Shown one piece after another: positions 36,472 to 45,821 of a stretch of 64,000 nt of DNA. The stretch is taken from the NCBI GenBank assembly GCA_018262195.1, contig JAGTRS010000001.1, positions 62,001 through 126,000 on the forward strand, in the 5' to 3' direction. The notes below the pieces were generated by a model that saw only the letters and a list, made by a program, of their open reading frames with translations, was not told where the DNA came from and ran no database searches. Source of the DNA: Pseudomonadota bacterium (lineage in GTDB: Bacteria > Pseudomonadota > Gammaproteobacteria > Burkholderiales > Rhodocyclaceae). A program made the translations under genes and the position numbers. Every line of letters begins with the position of its first letter. Position 1 is the first letter of the stretch.

Positions 36472-39400
36472 CCGGGACTGAACTGGCGACGATCACGACC
36501 TGATGTGCGACCAGGTCATTGACCAGTTGAATCACACAGTCCGCTTGTTCCATGCCATCAACCATGACGCTGCACCGCGTGTTTGTGCCTAGCGTGACAG
36601 CGATGTGATAAACCGTCGCCCGATAGCGGTAGCGGATCTTGAACCCCGGCCAGCCTGCCGGCAGACAGGGCGACAGGTATAGCTTGTCACCTGCCAGTCG
36701 CAGACCAAGCAGCGATTCGAGCATCAGCCGGTACATCCAGCCGGCCGAGCCGGAGTACCACGACCAGCCGGCGCGACCGGTATGGGGGGCCAGCGCATAG
36801 ACATCGGCGGCCATCACGTAGGGCTCGGCCTTGTAGGTGGCGACAGCGGCGACCGAGCTTGTATGGCTGATCGGGTTGATCATCGTCGTCAGTTCCCAGG
36901 CTCGTTCCCGATCGCCCAAAGCGGCGAAGGCCATCGCCGCCCAGATCGCGCCGTGGGTATATTGCCCGCCGTTTTCCCGCACGCCCGGCACATAGCCGCG
37001 GATATAGCCGGGGTCGAGCTTCGCCTTGTCGAAGGGAGGATCGAGCAGTTGAATCAGACCAGCCTGCCGGCGTACCAGATGCTCGTCGACAGCCTGCATG
37101 GCCTGTCGCCCGCGTGACGCATCGGCCACGCCAGACAAGACAGACCAGCTCTGCGAGATGGAATCGATCCGGCATTCGGGACTGGTACTGGAACCGAGGG
37201 GGGTTCCGTCGTCGAAATAGGCCCGGCGATACCAGGCGCCATCCCAGCCCTGTTGATCGATGCTCTGGTGCAGACGGGCCGCCTCGCCCCGGCAGAATTC
37301 GGCAAAAGCCGGATCGCCATGATTTTCTGCCACCGCGCTGAATTGTCTCAGCACGTCATAGAGGAAGAAGCCCAGCCAGACGCTCTCGCCCCGACCCAGA
37401 ATGCCGACCCGGCTCATGCCGTCGTTCCAGTCGCCGGAACCGATCAGCGGTAGACCATGCACGCCGAAGCGCAGGCCATGGCGGATGGCGCGGATACTGT
37501 GTTCGTACAGGCTGCCGATCTCACCCGAGCGGACCGGCAGATCGTAGTAGGAGTCGTCTTCCGGGTTGACCGGACGACCTTCAAGGAAACAGACGGTTTC
37601 ATCCAGCACGCCCGTGTCGCCGGTGCTCTGCACATAGCGGCTGACGGCCAGCGGCAGCCACAGGTAGTCGTCGGAACAGCGGGTGCGAACGCCGCGCCCT
37701 GAAGGCGGGTGCCACCAGTGCTGGACATCGCCCTCGGCAAACTGCCGGCTGGCACAGAGCAGCAAATGAGCGCGAACCAGGGCCGGTTCGGTATGAACCA
37801 GCGCCATCATGTCCTGCAACTGGTCGCGGAAGCCGAAAGCGCCACCTGACTGGTAATAGCCACTGCGCGCCCAGACCCGGCAGGCCAGCGTCTGATAGAC
37901 CAGCCAGCCATTGGCCAGCAGATCGAGCGCCGGGTCCGGCGTCTCGACCTGCACGGCACCGAGCGAATGCGTCCAGTACGCGGCAACCGCTTCGAGCGCC
38001 ATGCGCGCAGCCAGCGGGCCGCGGAAACGCTGGATCAATTGACTCGCCTCATCGCTGCCATGCCCGACACCAAGGCGGAAAGTAACTTCGCGTTCCTCGC
38101 CGTCGGCCAGGTCACAAACGAGCTGGATGGCGCCGCACGGATCCAGCCCGGCCCCGACCTTGCCGGAAAGACGGGCGCGCTTCAGTGCCGCCGGTTCATC
38201 CGGCGACCCGTTGCGCCCGATGAATTCGTTGCGGTCGCCAGTCAGCGTACGGCTGGTTTCATCGACATCGAAGAAGGCAACCCGCGCCGAGAATTCGGGG
38301 CTGTAGGGATTTCGCGCCAGCAGCGCGCCGCTGCCGGCCGCAACCTCGGTGCTGACATGCATGGCCGTTTTGGCCCGCAGATCACCGAGCACCCATTCGA
38401 CGTAGCCGGTGGCCGAAATTTGCCGCGGCCGGCCGGAATTGTTGGTCAGTTTCAGCACGGAGAATTTGACCGGCGCATCAATGGCGACATAAACCTTGAG
38501 TTCGGAGTGAATCCCGCCGGCACTGGTTTCAAAAGTGCTGACCCCAAAACCATGGCGGATCGTGTAAGGCATGGCGCCGCGCACCGGCAGAGGCGTTGGC
38601 GACCAGACGTGTCCTGTCTCTTCGTCGCGCAGGTAGATGGCCTCGCCGGCGGCATCGCTGACCGGATCGTCATGCCAGGGCGTCAGGCGAAATTCGTGGG
38701 CGTTGTCGCACCAGCTGTAGGCGCTGCCACTTTCCGAAATCACCGTGCCGAAATGCGGATTGGCCAGCACGTTGGCCCACGGCGCCGGGGTGGAGTGGCT
38801 GGCGGCCAGCGTAATGACGTATTCCCGGCCATCGGCGGCAAAGCCACCCAGTCCGTTGTGGAACAGCAGATCAAGACCACTGACGGTCGCTGCCGGCGGC
38901 GCTTCGGGGCGATAGCGCCGGCTCGGCACCAGACGTGGCACGCGTGACTCAACCGGCGCGCGCTGGTCGAGCTGTTCGGCCAGACTGCCGCGGCAGTCGG
39001 TAATCACGGCCCGCGCCACGGATTGCAGCAGGATGCGGTCTTCGCTCGAAATCTGTTCGGCCAGCCGCACGAATATGCCGCCCGGCCGATCGATGACACT
39101 GGCCTCGATGCCCGACGCGATGAGTCCCATGATCTGATCCTGCAAGCGCTGCCGGTAGCCGGCATGGTCTTCGTTCCAGATCACCAGATCGACGACCAGG
39201 CCTTTCAGGCGCCAGTAGGCGTGGGCCTGCACCAATTGGCGGACAAGATCGATATTGGCCGCATCGCCGATCTGCAGCAGGACGATGGGCAGGTCGCCGG
39301 AAATGGCGTAGCCCCAGAGACCGGACTGGCCGCGCTGATTGCGGATGAGCACCGAAGCGTCGGCGCGCAGCGAGGGATTGGCATGGATGACCGAACCGGC

Positions 39401-42400
39401 CAGGTGAGCGTAAAGCTGGGCATCTGCCTCGGTGGCATTGAGTTGGCGCAGCACAACCTGGCTGTGTGTCCAGGTCAGTTCGAAAACGCGGTCGGCGAGA
39501 TGCCGGTCCTGATATTTCTCGACCAGTCCGAGCGCCATGGCCCGAGTTTCAACAATGCCCGTCACCAGATCGATGGTCACCGACTGCTCGGGCTCGAGCA
39601 CGATCCGATGGCGAACGGCGACGATGGGGTCGAGCACCGAGCCGTCGCTACCGGACAGGCGGCCGGCTTCGTCCATGGCCAGCGGACTGGCGGTGCTCCG
39701 GGTACGGCCGATAAAGCGGGAGCGATCGGTCTCGGCGGACACAGCCACCGACACGGCATCATGAACCGCCATCAGGTGCAGCATCCAGGGCGCCTGCTCG
39801 TCGAGCGAACGTGGCCGGCGGGTGCACAGCACGGCATTGCGCCCATGCAGGATTTCGCTCTGCACGAACAGGTTGCTGAAGGCCGGGTGCAGCTCGTCCG
39901 CCGCCGCCGGGGCGATGACCACCTCGGCATAACTGGTCACCTCGATCTCGCGACGCTGCCTGGTCCGGTTGGTGATCCTGGTCCGGCGCAGCTCGATATC
40001 GTCCTCGGGCGAGACGACGATGTCGGTGTAGGTTTCGAACTCCCCTTCCCCGCCATCGAGCGAATCACGCCGGCGGAATTCGGCGCGCCCTTCGGAGAAG
40101 ATCGCCTCGTAATGGTCCGGCCGTTTCAGCGTCGGCTGATAGGCGGTCGACCAGACGGTGCCGCTGGCCAGTTCGCGGATGTAGCAGAAGCTGCCCCGGT
40201 TGTCGCGGGTGCCATCCTCGCGCCAGCGTGTGACGGCCAGATCGTTCCAGCGGCTGTAACCGCCACCGGCATTGGTCACCATCACGTGGTAGCGGCCGTT
40301 CGACAGCAGTTGGACTTCCGGCACCGGCGTATCGGGCGTGTTGAAGACGCGGATGGGCGTTTCTTCAACGCTCAATGCCGAACGCGCGTCAGCCAGTTCG
40401 GCCGTATGCGAGAACAGCGTGGTGACCTTGGGAATGCGTTCCTGAAGCAGGAGCAGGATGGCCTGGAACAGGCGGTCGGCGACAAAGCGCTTTTGCATCG
40501 GCTGATTGAGCAGCAGGTAGTCCAGGGCGAGCAGGCTCATGCCCTGGTGGTGGGCCATGAAAGAACGGACGACGACATGCGACTGGCCGCGCCGCTGACG
40601 AGCCGGCGTGTAGTCGATGGCCTCGAAGAAGCCGTATTTGCCGACAAAACCCTCGTCGGCCATGCGCTGCAGGTTGAGGCAGGCCGCTTCGGGTGCCACC
40701 ATCAGGGCCAGCGCCGAAGCATAGGGGGCAATGACCAGATCCTCGGCCAGCCCGCGCTTGAGGCCCAGCCCCGGGACGCCGAAGGCGCGGTACTGGTAGT
40801 TGAGGTGCAGATCGACCGTGTTGTAACCGGATTCGGAGACGCCCCACGGCACGCCGCGCTGCTTGCCGTACTCGATCTGGCGCGCCACGGCGGCCTTGCA
40901 GGTCTGGTCGAGCAAGGTGTTTTCGTAATTGGGCATGACCAGCATCGGCATCAGGTACTCGAACATCGAGCCGCTCCACGACAGCAAGGCCGGTTCGCCG
41001 CCGGTGCCGGTGAGCAGCCGGCCAAGCGAGAACCAGCTTTCCTGCGGCAGTTGCCCCTGGGCGATGGCGACGAAGTTGCACAGCCGGGCTTCAGAAGCCA
41101 GCAGGTCGTAATAACTGGTATCGACCCGGCGTTCGGTGACGTTGTAGCCGATGGTCAAGAGGTGGCGCGCCTTGTCGAACAGGAAGCTGTAATCCATCTG
41201 CGCCAGGTCGCCGGATTGCTCGGCGATGGCGTCGATCAGGGCGATGCGCCGGGTGGCGACTTTGCCGGCCAGCGTAATCTGGCGAGACAGTTCAAGCAGC
41301 CAGTGACGTTGCTCGGGGCTCAAGTCCATCGCCAGGTGCGTCTCGATGTCCGGACAACGTTCGGCCGACAGGCGGGCCAGGCCGCGCAGGGTCGGCAAGG
41401 CTGCCTCATTGGCGATCCGGGCAAATAACTCCAGCCCGGCCGGCGCTGGCGGCAGGCTCAGCCAGGGAGCCAGTTGTTCGAGTTCGGACTGCGACTCGGC
41501 CAGCTGACGAACGAGCGCCTGCACCCATTCCGCAGCTTCATTCTCGATCGGTGTTTCATCAAGGACCGAAAGACTTGCCGCAACGTCGGTGGCCAATTCA
41601 TCGGCGCACTTGCCCAGTAGCTGCAACTGCCGCGCCATGGCCGAGATGGTCTGCGGCGGGTTGAGCATCGCTGCATTCAGCGCCTTGCGGAAGGCAGCCA
41701 GCGTGCCGGCCACTGCTTCATCAGCGCTTTCAGCCAGCAAGCCGAGCGTGTCGTTCAGGCCGGCGAGCAAGCATGGCTGCAATATCGTCACATCGGCCAG
41801 CCCGAGCAGACCGCCGCGCAGGGTGAGTAAATGCCCGGCCAGGTTGCCACTATCGACCGTCGAGATGTAGAGCAGCGGCAGCGGTTGCAGGGTCTGCGTG
41901 TCGTACCAGTTGTAGAAATGGCCGCGATAACGCTCCAGTCCGGCCATGGTCCGCAGCGTGTTGGCGGTCCGTTCGAGCAGCTTGCCGGTCGGAATGTAGC
42001 CAAAATCCCAGGCGCTCAGGTTGGCCAGCAGGGCCATCCCCATATTGGTCGGCGAGGTGCGGTGAGCGATGGCGGCAACACGGTACTCCTGATAATTGTC
42101 AGGGGCCAGCCAGTGATCGTCCGGGCCGGCGAAATGCTCGAAGAAGGCCCAGGTCCGCCGGGCGATCCGACGCAGGAAAAAGCCCTGCTCTTCCGTCAGG
42201 TGAGCCTTGTGAGCAGCCAGCGGGCGGCTCAGCCACCAGGCGATGAATGGTGAACTCAGCCAGAGCAGCAGAACCGGTGCGGCGATGAACATCTCGACCG
42301 GACCGGCGAACACCAGCCAGCTACCCAGCACGATGGCCAGTAGCGGGCCGATCCACATGCTGCGCAGGCAGGCGACCAGTTCGCTACGGCGGCGGCCGGC

Positions 42401-45244
42401 CAACTGGCGCTCGACCTCGCTCGACGGATTCCATTCGAGCAGACGACGATGTGAAACCAGCAGGCGCCAGGAGGTGCGGGCGATGGCGTCAAGGCTGAAC
42501 CAGGCCTCGTAAGGCAGACAGGCCACCTCAAAGCCAAGCTGCCGGAAGTGGCGCCAGGCCGAGCCGGCCACGGCGGCCAGATGCTGGCGGAACAGGATTT
42601 CGTCAGGCTTGCGACAGGCGTCGAGCAAGGCGACAAAAATCGGCGGCACGATCAGGATGCCGAGGATCGATAGCGTCCACCACGCCACCGGCGCGAGCAC
42701 CGTCCAGCCAAGCACCAGAAGCACGCTCAGCGCAGCTGGCACAAGGCTGCGCCGCAGGTTGTCGATCAGCTTCCACTGCGAGAGCCGCGACAGCGGATTG
42801 CGATGCCGGCACATGCCCTCGCCCGGCACGCGCCGGAACAGCCAGCCGGCCAGTTGCCAGTCACCGCGCAGCCAGCGATGGCGACGTATGACATCTGCCC
42901 GGTAACTGGCCGGACAGTCTTCGTAGAGCTGCACGTCACTGAGCAGGCCCGCCCGGGCGTAGCAGCCTTCGAGCAGGTCATGGCTGAGAATGCGGTTTTC
43001 CGGGAAGCATCCCCCGAGCGCACGCTCAAAGGCTTCGATGTCGTAGATGCCCTTGCCGATGAACGAGCCTTCGCCGAAGACATCCTGGTAGACATCCGAC
43101 ACGGCACGGGTATAGGGATCGATCCCGGGTTCGCCGCCATACAGTCTGGCGAGTCGCGAACGGTTGGTACCCGGCAGGCTGACTGCAACACGCGGTTGCA
43201 GAATGCCGTAGCCGCTGATCACCCGCTGCAGCGTTTCGTCAAAGCAGGGACGATTGAGCGGATGGGCCATCGTGCCGACAAACTGCAGCGCTGCATCGCG
43301 TGGCAACTGGGTGTCGGTATCCAGCGTGATGACATAGCGGGTGCCAAGCAGCGCGGCGGTATCGCCGGCAATCAGCGAGAAGCTGTCGCGTGTGCCGTTG
43401 AGGAGCAGCGCATTCAGATCAGCCAGTTTGCCGCGTTTGCGTTCGTAGCCCATCCAGACTTGTTCTTCCGGATTCCAGCGGCGCGGCCGGTGGAACAGGA
43501 AGAAGATGTCGGCGGCGTCAGATTCGTCCTGGGTGCGATATTTCGCATTCAAGGCGGCGATTCGTTCGCCAGCCAGCTGCGTCAGGGCAGCGTCTTCGGG
43601 CAGTGTTTCCTGCCCGGCATCGAGGAAATCGCTGAGCAGCGCAAAGTGCAGGCTGGGATCGCGGTTGGCCAGGAACCTGACCTCCAGAGCCTCGATCAGA
43701 CTCTCGACACCACCCGCACTGGTCAGCATGGTCGGCACGACGACCAGCGTTCGCGAGGCGGACGGGATGCCTTCGGAAAAATCCATTTTCGGCAGGGGCT
43801 GCGGCGACACCAGCAGACTGGCCAGCCAGTTCACCAGGGATACCGCCAGTTGGCTGGTTGCCAGCAAGGCGACCAGGCCCAGCAATATCATGGCCCACAG
43901 CGGCAAACCGGCCGGAAGGGCGCGGATGACAAGGCTGCCGGCCAGCAAGCCGGCGATTAGCTTGACACCGCCCAGGTAGAGCGTCAGCGGCATGCGGCTT
44001 GCCGCTCGGCGCACGCTTTCGGGGAAGGTATGGCGGACTTCGACCGCGCTTTCGAGCCGTGGCAAACCCGGACCCACCAGATAGAAACCGACGTGGCCAG
44101 CCGCCCCGCCCTCTTCCGCACCGGCACGGGCCAGTTCGACCACCCGCGCGGCCAATGCGCCTTCGCTGAGGTCGGTCTTGCGGGCTATCGATTCGGTGGC
44201 ATGGCGATAGCGGTCGCGGGTAGCGAAATCCATTTCGCCATAGATGCCGCCGGGATCGCCGAGCAAGGTTTGTTCGACAATGCTCTGGGTCTCGACGAAG
44301 GTCTGCCAGTCCATGGCCCCGATGATGCGCAGACTGCCGATGCTGTTGCTGATCGACACCTGATCGGCCGCCTGCAGCTGGTTCTCGGCCTGTACCATCT
44401 GGGCGATGGTCAGGCCGGATTCAGCCAGATGCTGTTCCATCCAGGTCAGCGGCAGTGCCAGTGCCGGGCCTCGACCTTGCAGGCGGCGAGCCAGTTCGGC
44501 GACAAAAGCGCTGACCATAGGCGGCTGCGAGCGCGCCATGTCGGCGATGGTCAGGATCAGATTCTTCGGGTCATGCTCGGCGGCCTCGATCATCCGGTCC
44601 GCCCAGAGTTCGGCCAGGTTGCGCTCGTCCCAGCCGGCGGCGATACGGACCCCGACCCGGCGCAGGTTTTCGATCACGGCCAGACGCAGCATGATCGGAA
44701 TGGCCCACAGCTCGCCCAGTCGCAGATCCGTGACCGTTTGATAGGCAGCCACGAAGCGACTCAGCGTTTCCGGATCGACCCGGCCATCGCCATGCGCCAC
44801 GGTTTCCAGCGCAATGTCGTACACGCGCGGATGACCGGCCGATGGACCGTTGGCCAGGCGCGGCAACTCGCGGCTGTAACCCTTGGGCAGGTGCCGCTTG
44901 GCGGTACGAATCTGCTCCTCGATCAGATAAAAGTTATCGAGCAGCCACTCCCCGGCCGGTGTAATCCGGCGCTGTTCGGCAGCAACCGAGGTCAGTTGGC
45001 GGCAAACATCGACCAGGGTATTTTCGTTGGCAGCCAGGCGGCCGAGCAGGCGGTCAGCGACCGGGCCAGCGGCCAGGCGGTGCGCTGCGGCCAGCGCCTT
45101 GCCATGCTGCGCCATCTGATCGGTGCTGTACAAGGCAGCCCGCAACGGTGCCTCTTCAGCGGGCTGAGCAGCTGACCATTCTGCCTCGCCGAGGCCTTTG
45201 ACCAGGCGACGAAAAAGTTCCGGGAACGACTTGCCTGATTTCAA
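36464..45244 (-). CDS. Cyclic beta-1,2-glucan synthase (NdvB/ChvB type)
   Basis: An about 2926-residue inner-membrane enzyme that builds cyclic beta-1,2-glucan from UDP-glucose for the periplasm. Membrane segments lie around residues 425-480, 830-880 and 970-1015 (counted from 45280). Between them is a GT84 glycosyltransferase domain (TLDTDTQLPRDAA near 653). A glycoamylase-like region follows (HFYNWYDTQTLQPL near 1120). Two GH94 N-terminal-type beta domains and the C-terminal GH94 phosphorylase domain, with catalytic-type SGDWNDGMSR near 2618, set ring size. A TTG at 45244 with GAAAGG upstream is preferred. The alternative GTG at 45280 lies inside the terminator hairpin of the upstream gene. 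No NdvA exporter is adjacent. Confidence 0.92.
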   Translation of the reverse strand: MKSGKSFPELFRRLVKGLGEAEWSAAQPAEEAPLRAALYSTDQMAQHGKALAAAHRLAAGPVADRLLGRLAANENTLVDVCRQLTSVAAEQRRITPAGEWLLDNFYLIEEQIRTAKRHLPKGYSRELPRLANGPSAGHPRVYDIALETVAHGDGRVDPETLSRFVAAYQTVTDLRLGELWAIPIMLRLAVIENLRRVGVRIAAGWDERNLAELWADRMIEAAEHDPKNLILTIADMARSQPPMVSAFVAELARRLQGRGPALALPLTWMEQHLAESGLTIAQMVQAENQLQAADQVSISNSIGSLRIIGAMDWQTFVETQSIVEQTLLGDPGGIYGEMDFATRDRYRHATESIARKTDLSEGALAARVVELARAGAEEGGAAGHVGFYLVGPGLPRLESAVEVRHTFPESVRRAASRMPLTLYLGGVKLIAGLLAGSLVIRALPAGLPLWAMILLGLVALLATSQLAVSLVNWLASLLVSPQPLPKMDFSEGIPSASRTLVVVPTMLTSAGGVESLIEALEVRFLANRDPSLHFALLSDFLDAGQETLPEDAALTQLAGERIAALNAKYRTQDESDAADIFFLFHRPRRWNPEEQVWMGYERKRGKLADLNALLLNGTRDSFSLIAGDTAALLGTRYVITLDTDTQLPRDAALQFVGTMAHPLNRPCFDETLQRVISGYGILQPRVAVSLPGTNRSRLARLYGGEPGIDPYTRAVSDVYQDVFGEGSFIGKGIYDIEAFERALGGCFPENRILSHDLLEGCYARAGLLSDVQLYEDCPASYRADVIRRHRWLRGDWQLAGWLFRRVPGEGMCRHRNPLSRLSQWKLIDNLRRSLVPAALSVLLVLGWTVLAPVAWWTLSILGILIVPPIFVALLDACRKPDEILFRQHLAAVAGSAWRHFRQLGFEVACLPYEAWFSLDAIARTSWRLLVSHRRLLEWNPSSEVERQLAGRRRSELVACLRSMWIGPLLAIVLGSWLVFAGPVEMFIAAPVLLLWLSSPFIAWWLSRPLAAHKAHLTEEQGFFLRRIARRTWAFFEHFAGPDDHWLAPDNYQEYRVAAIAHRTSPTNMGMALLANLSAWDFGYIPTGKLLERTANTLRTMAGLERYRGHFYNWYDTQTLQPLPLLYISTVDSGNLAGHLLTLRGGLLGLADVTILQPCLLAGLNDTLGLLAESADEAVAGTLAAFRKALNAAMLNPPQTISAMARQLQLLGKCADELATDVAASLSVLDETPIENEAAEWVQALVRQLAESQSELEQLAPWLSLPPAPAGLELFARIANEAALPTLRGLARLSAERCPDIETHLAMDLSPEQRHWLLELSRQITLAGKVATRRIALIDAIAEQSGDLAQMDYSFLFDKARHLLTIGYNVTERRVDTSYYDLLASEARLCNFVAIAQGQLPQESWFSLGRLLTGTGGEPALLSWSGSMFEYLMPMLVMPNYENTLLDQTCKAAVARQIEYGKQRGVPWGVSESGYNTVDLHLNYQYRAFGVPGLGLKRGLAEDLVIAPYASALALMVAPEAACLNLQRMADEGFVGKYGFFEAIDYTPARQRRGQSHVVVRSFMAHHQGMSLLALDYLLLNQPMQKRFVADRLFQAILLLLQERIPKVTTLFSHTAELADARSALSVEETPIRVFNTPDTPVPEVQLLSNGRYHVMVTNAGGGYSRWNDLAVTRWREDGTRDNRGSFCYIRELASGTVWSTAYQPTLKRPDHYEAIFSEGRAEFRRRDSLDGGEGEFETYTDIVVSPEDDIELRRTRITNRTRQRREIEVTSYAEVVIAPAAADELHPAFSNLFVQSEILHGRNAVLCTRRPRSLDEQAPWMLHLMAVHDAVSVAVSAETDRSRFIGRTRSTASPLAMDEAGRLSGSDGSVLDPIVAVRHRIVLEPEQSVTIDLVTGIVETRAMALGLVEKYQDRHLADRVFELTWTHSQVVLRQLNATEADAQLYAHLAGSVIHANPSLRADASVLIRNQRGQSGLWGYAISGDLPIVLLQIGDAANIDLVRQLVQAHAYWRLKGLVVDLVIWNEDHAGYRQRLQDQIMGLIASGIEASVIDRPGGIFVRLAEQISSEDRILLQSVARAVITDCRGSLAEQLDQRAPVESRVPRLVPSRRYRPEAPPAATVSGLDLLFHNGLGGFAADGREYVITLAASHSTPAPWANVLANPHFGTVISESGSAYSWCDNAHEFRLTPWHDDPVSDAAGEAIYLRDEETGHVWSPTPLPVRGAMPYTIRHGFGVSTFETSAGGIHSELKVYVAIDAPVKFSVLKLTNNSGRPRQISATGYVEWVLGDLRAKTAMHVSTEVAAGSGALLARNPYSPEFSARVAFFDVDETSRTLTGDRNEFIGRNGSPDEPAALKRARLSGKVGAGLDPCGAIQLVCDLADGEEREVTFRLGVGHGSDEASQLIQRFRGPLAARMALEAVAAYWTHSLGAVQVETPDPALDLLANGWLVYQTLACRVWARSGYYQSGGAFGFRDQLQDMMALVHTEPALVRAHLLLCASRQFAEGDVQHWWHPPSGRGVRTRCSDDYLWLPLAVSRYVQSTGDTGVLDETVCFLEGRPVNPEDDSYYDLPVRSGEIGSLYEHSIRAIRHGLRFGVHGLPLIGSGDWNDGMSRVGILGRGESVWLGFFLYDVLRQFSAVAENHGDPAFAEFCRGEAARLHQSIDQQGWDGAWYRRAYFDDGTPLGSSTSPECRIDSISQSWSVLSGVADASRGRQAMQAVDEHLVRRQAGLIQLLDPPFDKAKLDPGYIRGYVPGVRENGGQYTHGAIWAAMAFAALGDRERAWELTTMINPISHTSSVAAVATYKAEPYVMAADVYALAPHTGRAGWSWYSGSAGWMYRLMLESLLGLRLAGDKLYLSPCLPAGWPGFKIRYRYRATVYHIAVTLGTNTRCSVMVDGMEQADCVIQLVNDLVAHQVVIVASSVPAS

Positions 45245-45266
45245 ATTGAATCGCCTTTCGAGATGC

Positions 45267-45303
45267 AAAAAAAATCTCACGATGCTTGGCGCACCGTGAG
45301 ATT
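45267..45303 (-). terminator. Intrinsic terminator after BON lipoprotein gene
   Basis: Minus-strand hairpin with perfect 9-bp arms (AATCTCACG 45273-45281, CGTGAGATT 45295-45303) followed by eight T (45267-45274, overlapping the stem end). It ends the BON lipoprotein transcript and occupies the GTG alternative start of the glucan synthase. Confidence 0.88.
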
Positions 45304-45370
45304 GACTGCCTCAATCCGACGACCCGGTGCCAGACCAAATTCCTGCACCGTGCCGCGAGTTGATCATCAA

Positions 45371-45685
45371 TTACTTGATACGCATGTCATTCTTGACAGA
45401 GCTCACACCCTTGACTGCACGGGCCAGATCGACAGCCTTGCTGGCCGCAGCCTGCGAACTGACGAAGCCGCTCAGTTGAACAACACCCTTGTAGGTTTCG
45501 ACATTGATTTCGGCGGATTTCAGGGTGGATTCGCCAAGAATGGCGGCCTTGACCTTGCTGGTGATCACTGCGTCATCGACGTATTCGCCTGTGCTTTCCG
45601 ACTTGGAAGTAGATGTGCAACCAACGGCAGTGAGCAGCGTCAGTGACAGAAACAAGGCGGACAGATATTTGTTGAACTGATTCAT
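45371..45685 (-). CDS. BON-domain lipoprotein (OsmY-like)
   Basis: A 104-residue exported lipoprotein with lipobox LTAVGC (Cys about residue 23) and one BON domain (VITSKVKAAILGE to VSSVKNDMRIK). BON proteins are periplasmic, bind phospholipid or envelope surfaces and are usually induced by osmotic or stationary-phase stress. The gene stands alone with its own terminator. An operator (site D, 45792-45811) with a TAGTCT -10-like box lies upstream, with site centre 116 nt from the ATG. Confidence 0.92.
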   Translation of the reverse strand: MNQFNKYLSALFLSLTLLTAVGCTSTSKSESTGEYVDDAVITSKVKAAILGESTLKSAEINVETYKGVVQLSGFVSSQAAASKAVDLARAVKGVSSVKNDMRIK

Positions 45686-45791
45686 GGGACTCTCCTGATG
45701 GGGGAAATTCGGAACTTCCTGATTCCGGCACCGTTTCCCTTTGGAACCCCGATGCCTCAGAGTCAGAGACTAGTCAGGCAGGCCCAATGCG

Positions 45792-45811
45792 TCGGTGCGT
45801 TGGCACACATA
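45792..45811. promoter_or_regulatory. Palindromic operator, site D (BON lipoprotein)
   Basis: TCGGTgCGTtgGCAcACATA, an imperfect copy of the site A motif. On the minus strand TAGTCT (45767-45772) sits at -12 to -7 if the site is centred at -41.5, pointing to the BON lipoprotein gene. Confidence 0.55.
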
Positions 45812-45821
45812 ACCCACGCTA

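Noticed and set aside
39023-41428. 801-codon open frame on the plus strand
   Set aside because: It lies entirely antisense to the glucan synthase, whose glycosyltransferase and GH94 motifs are clear. GC-rich third positions leave the opposite strand open.
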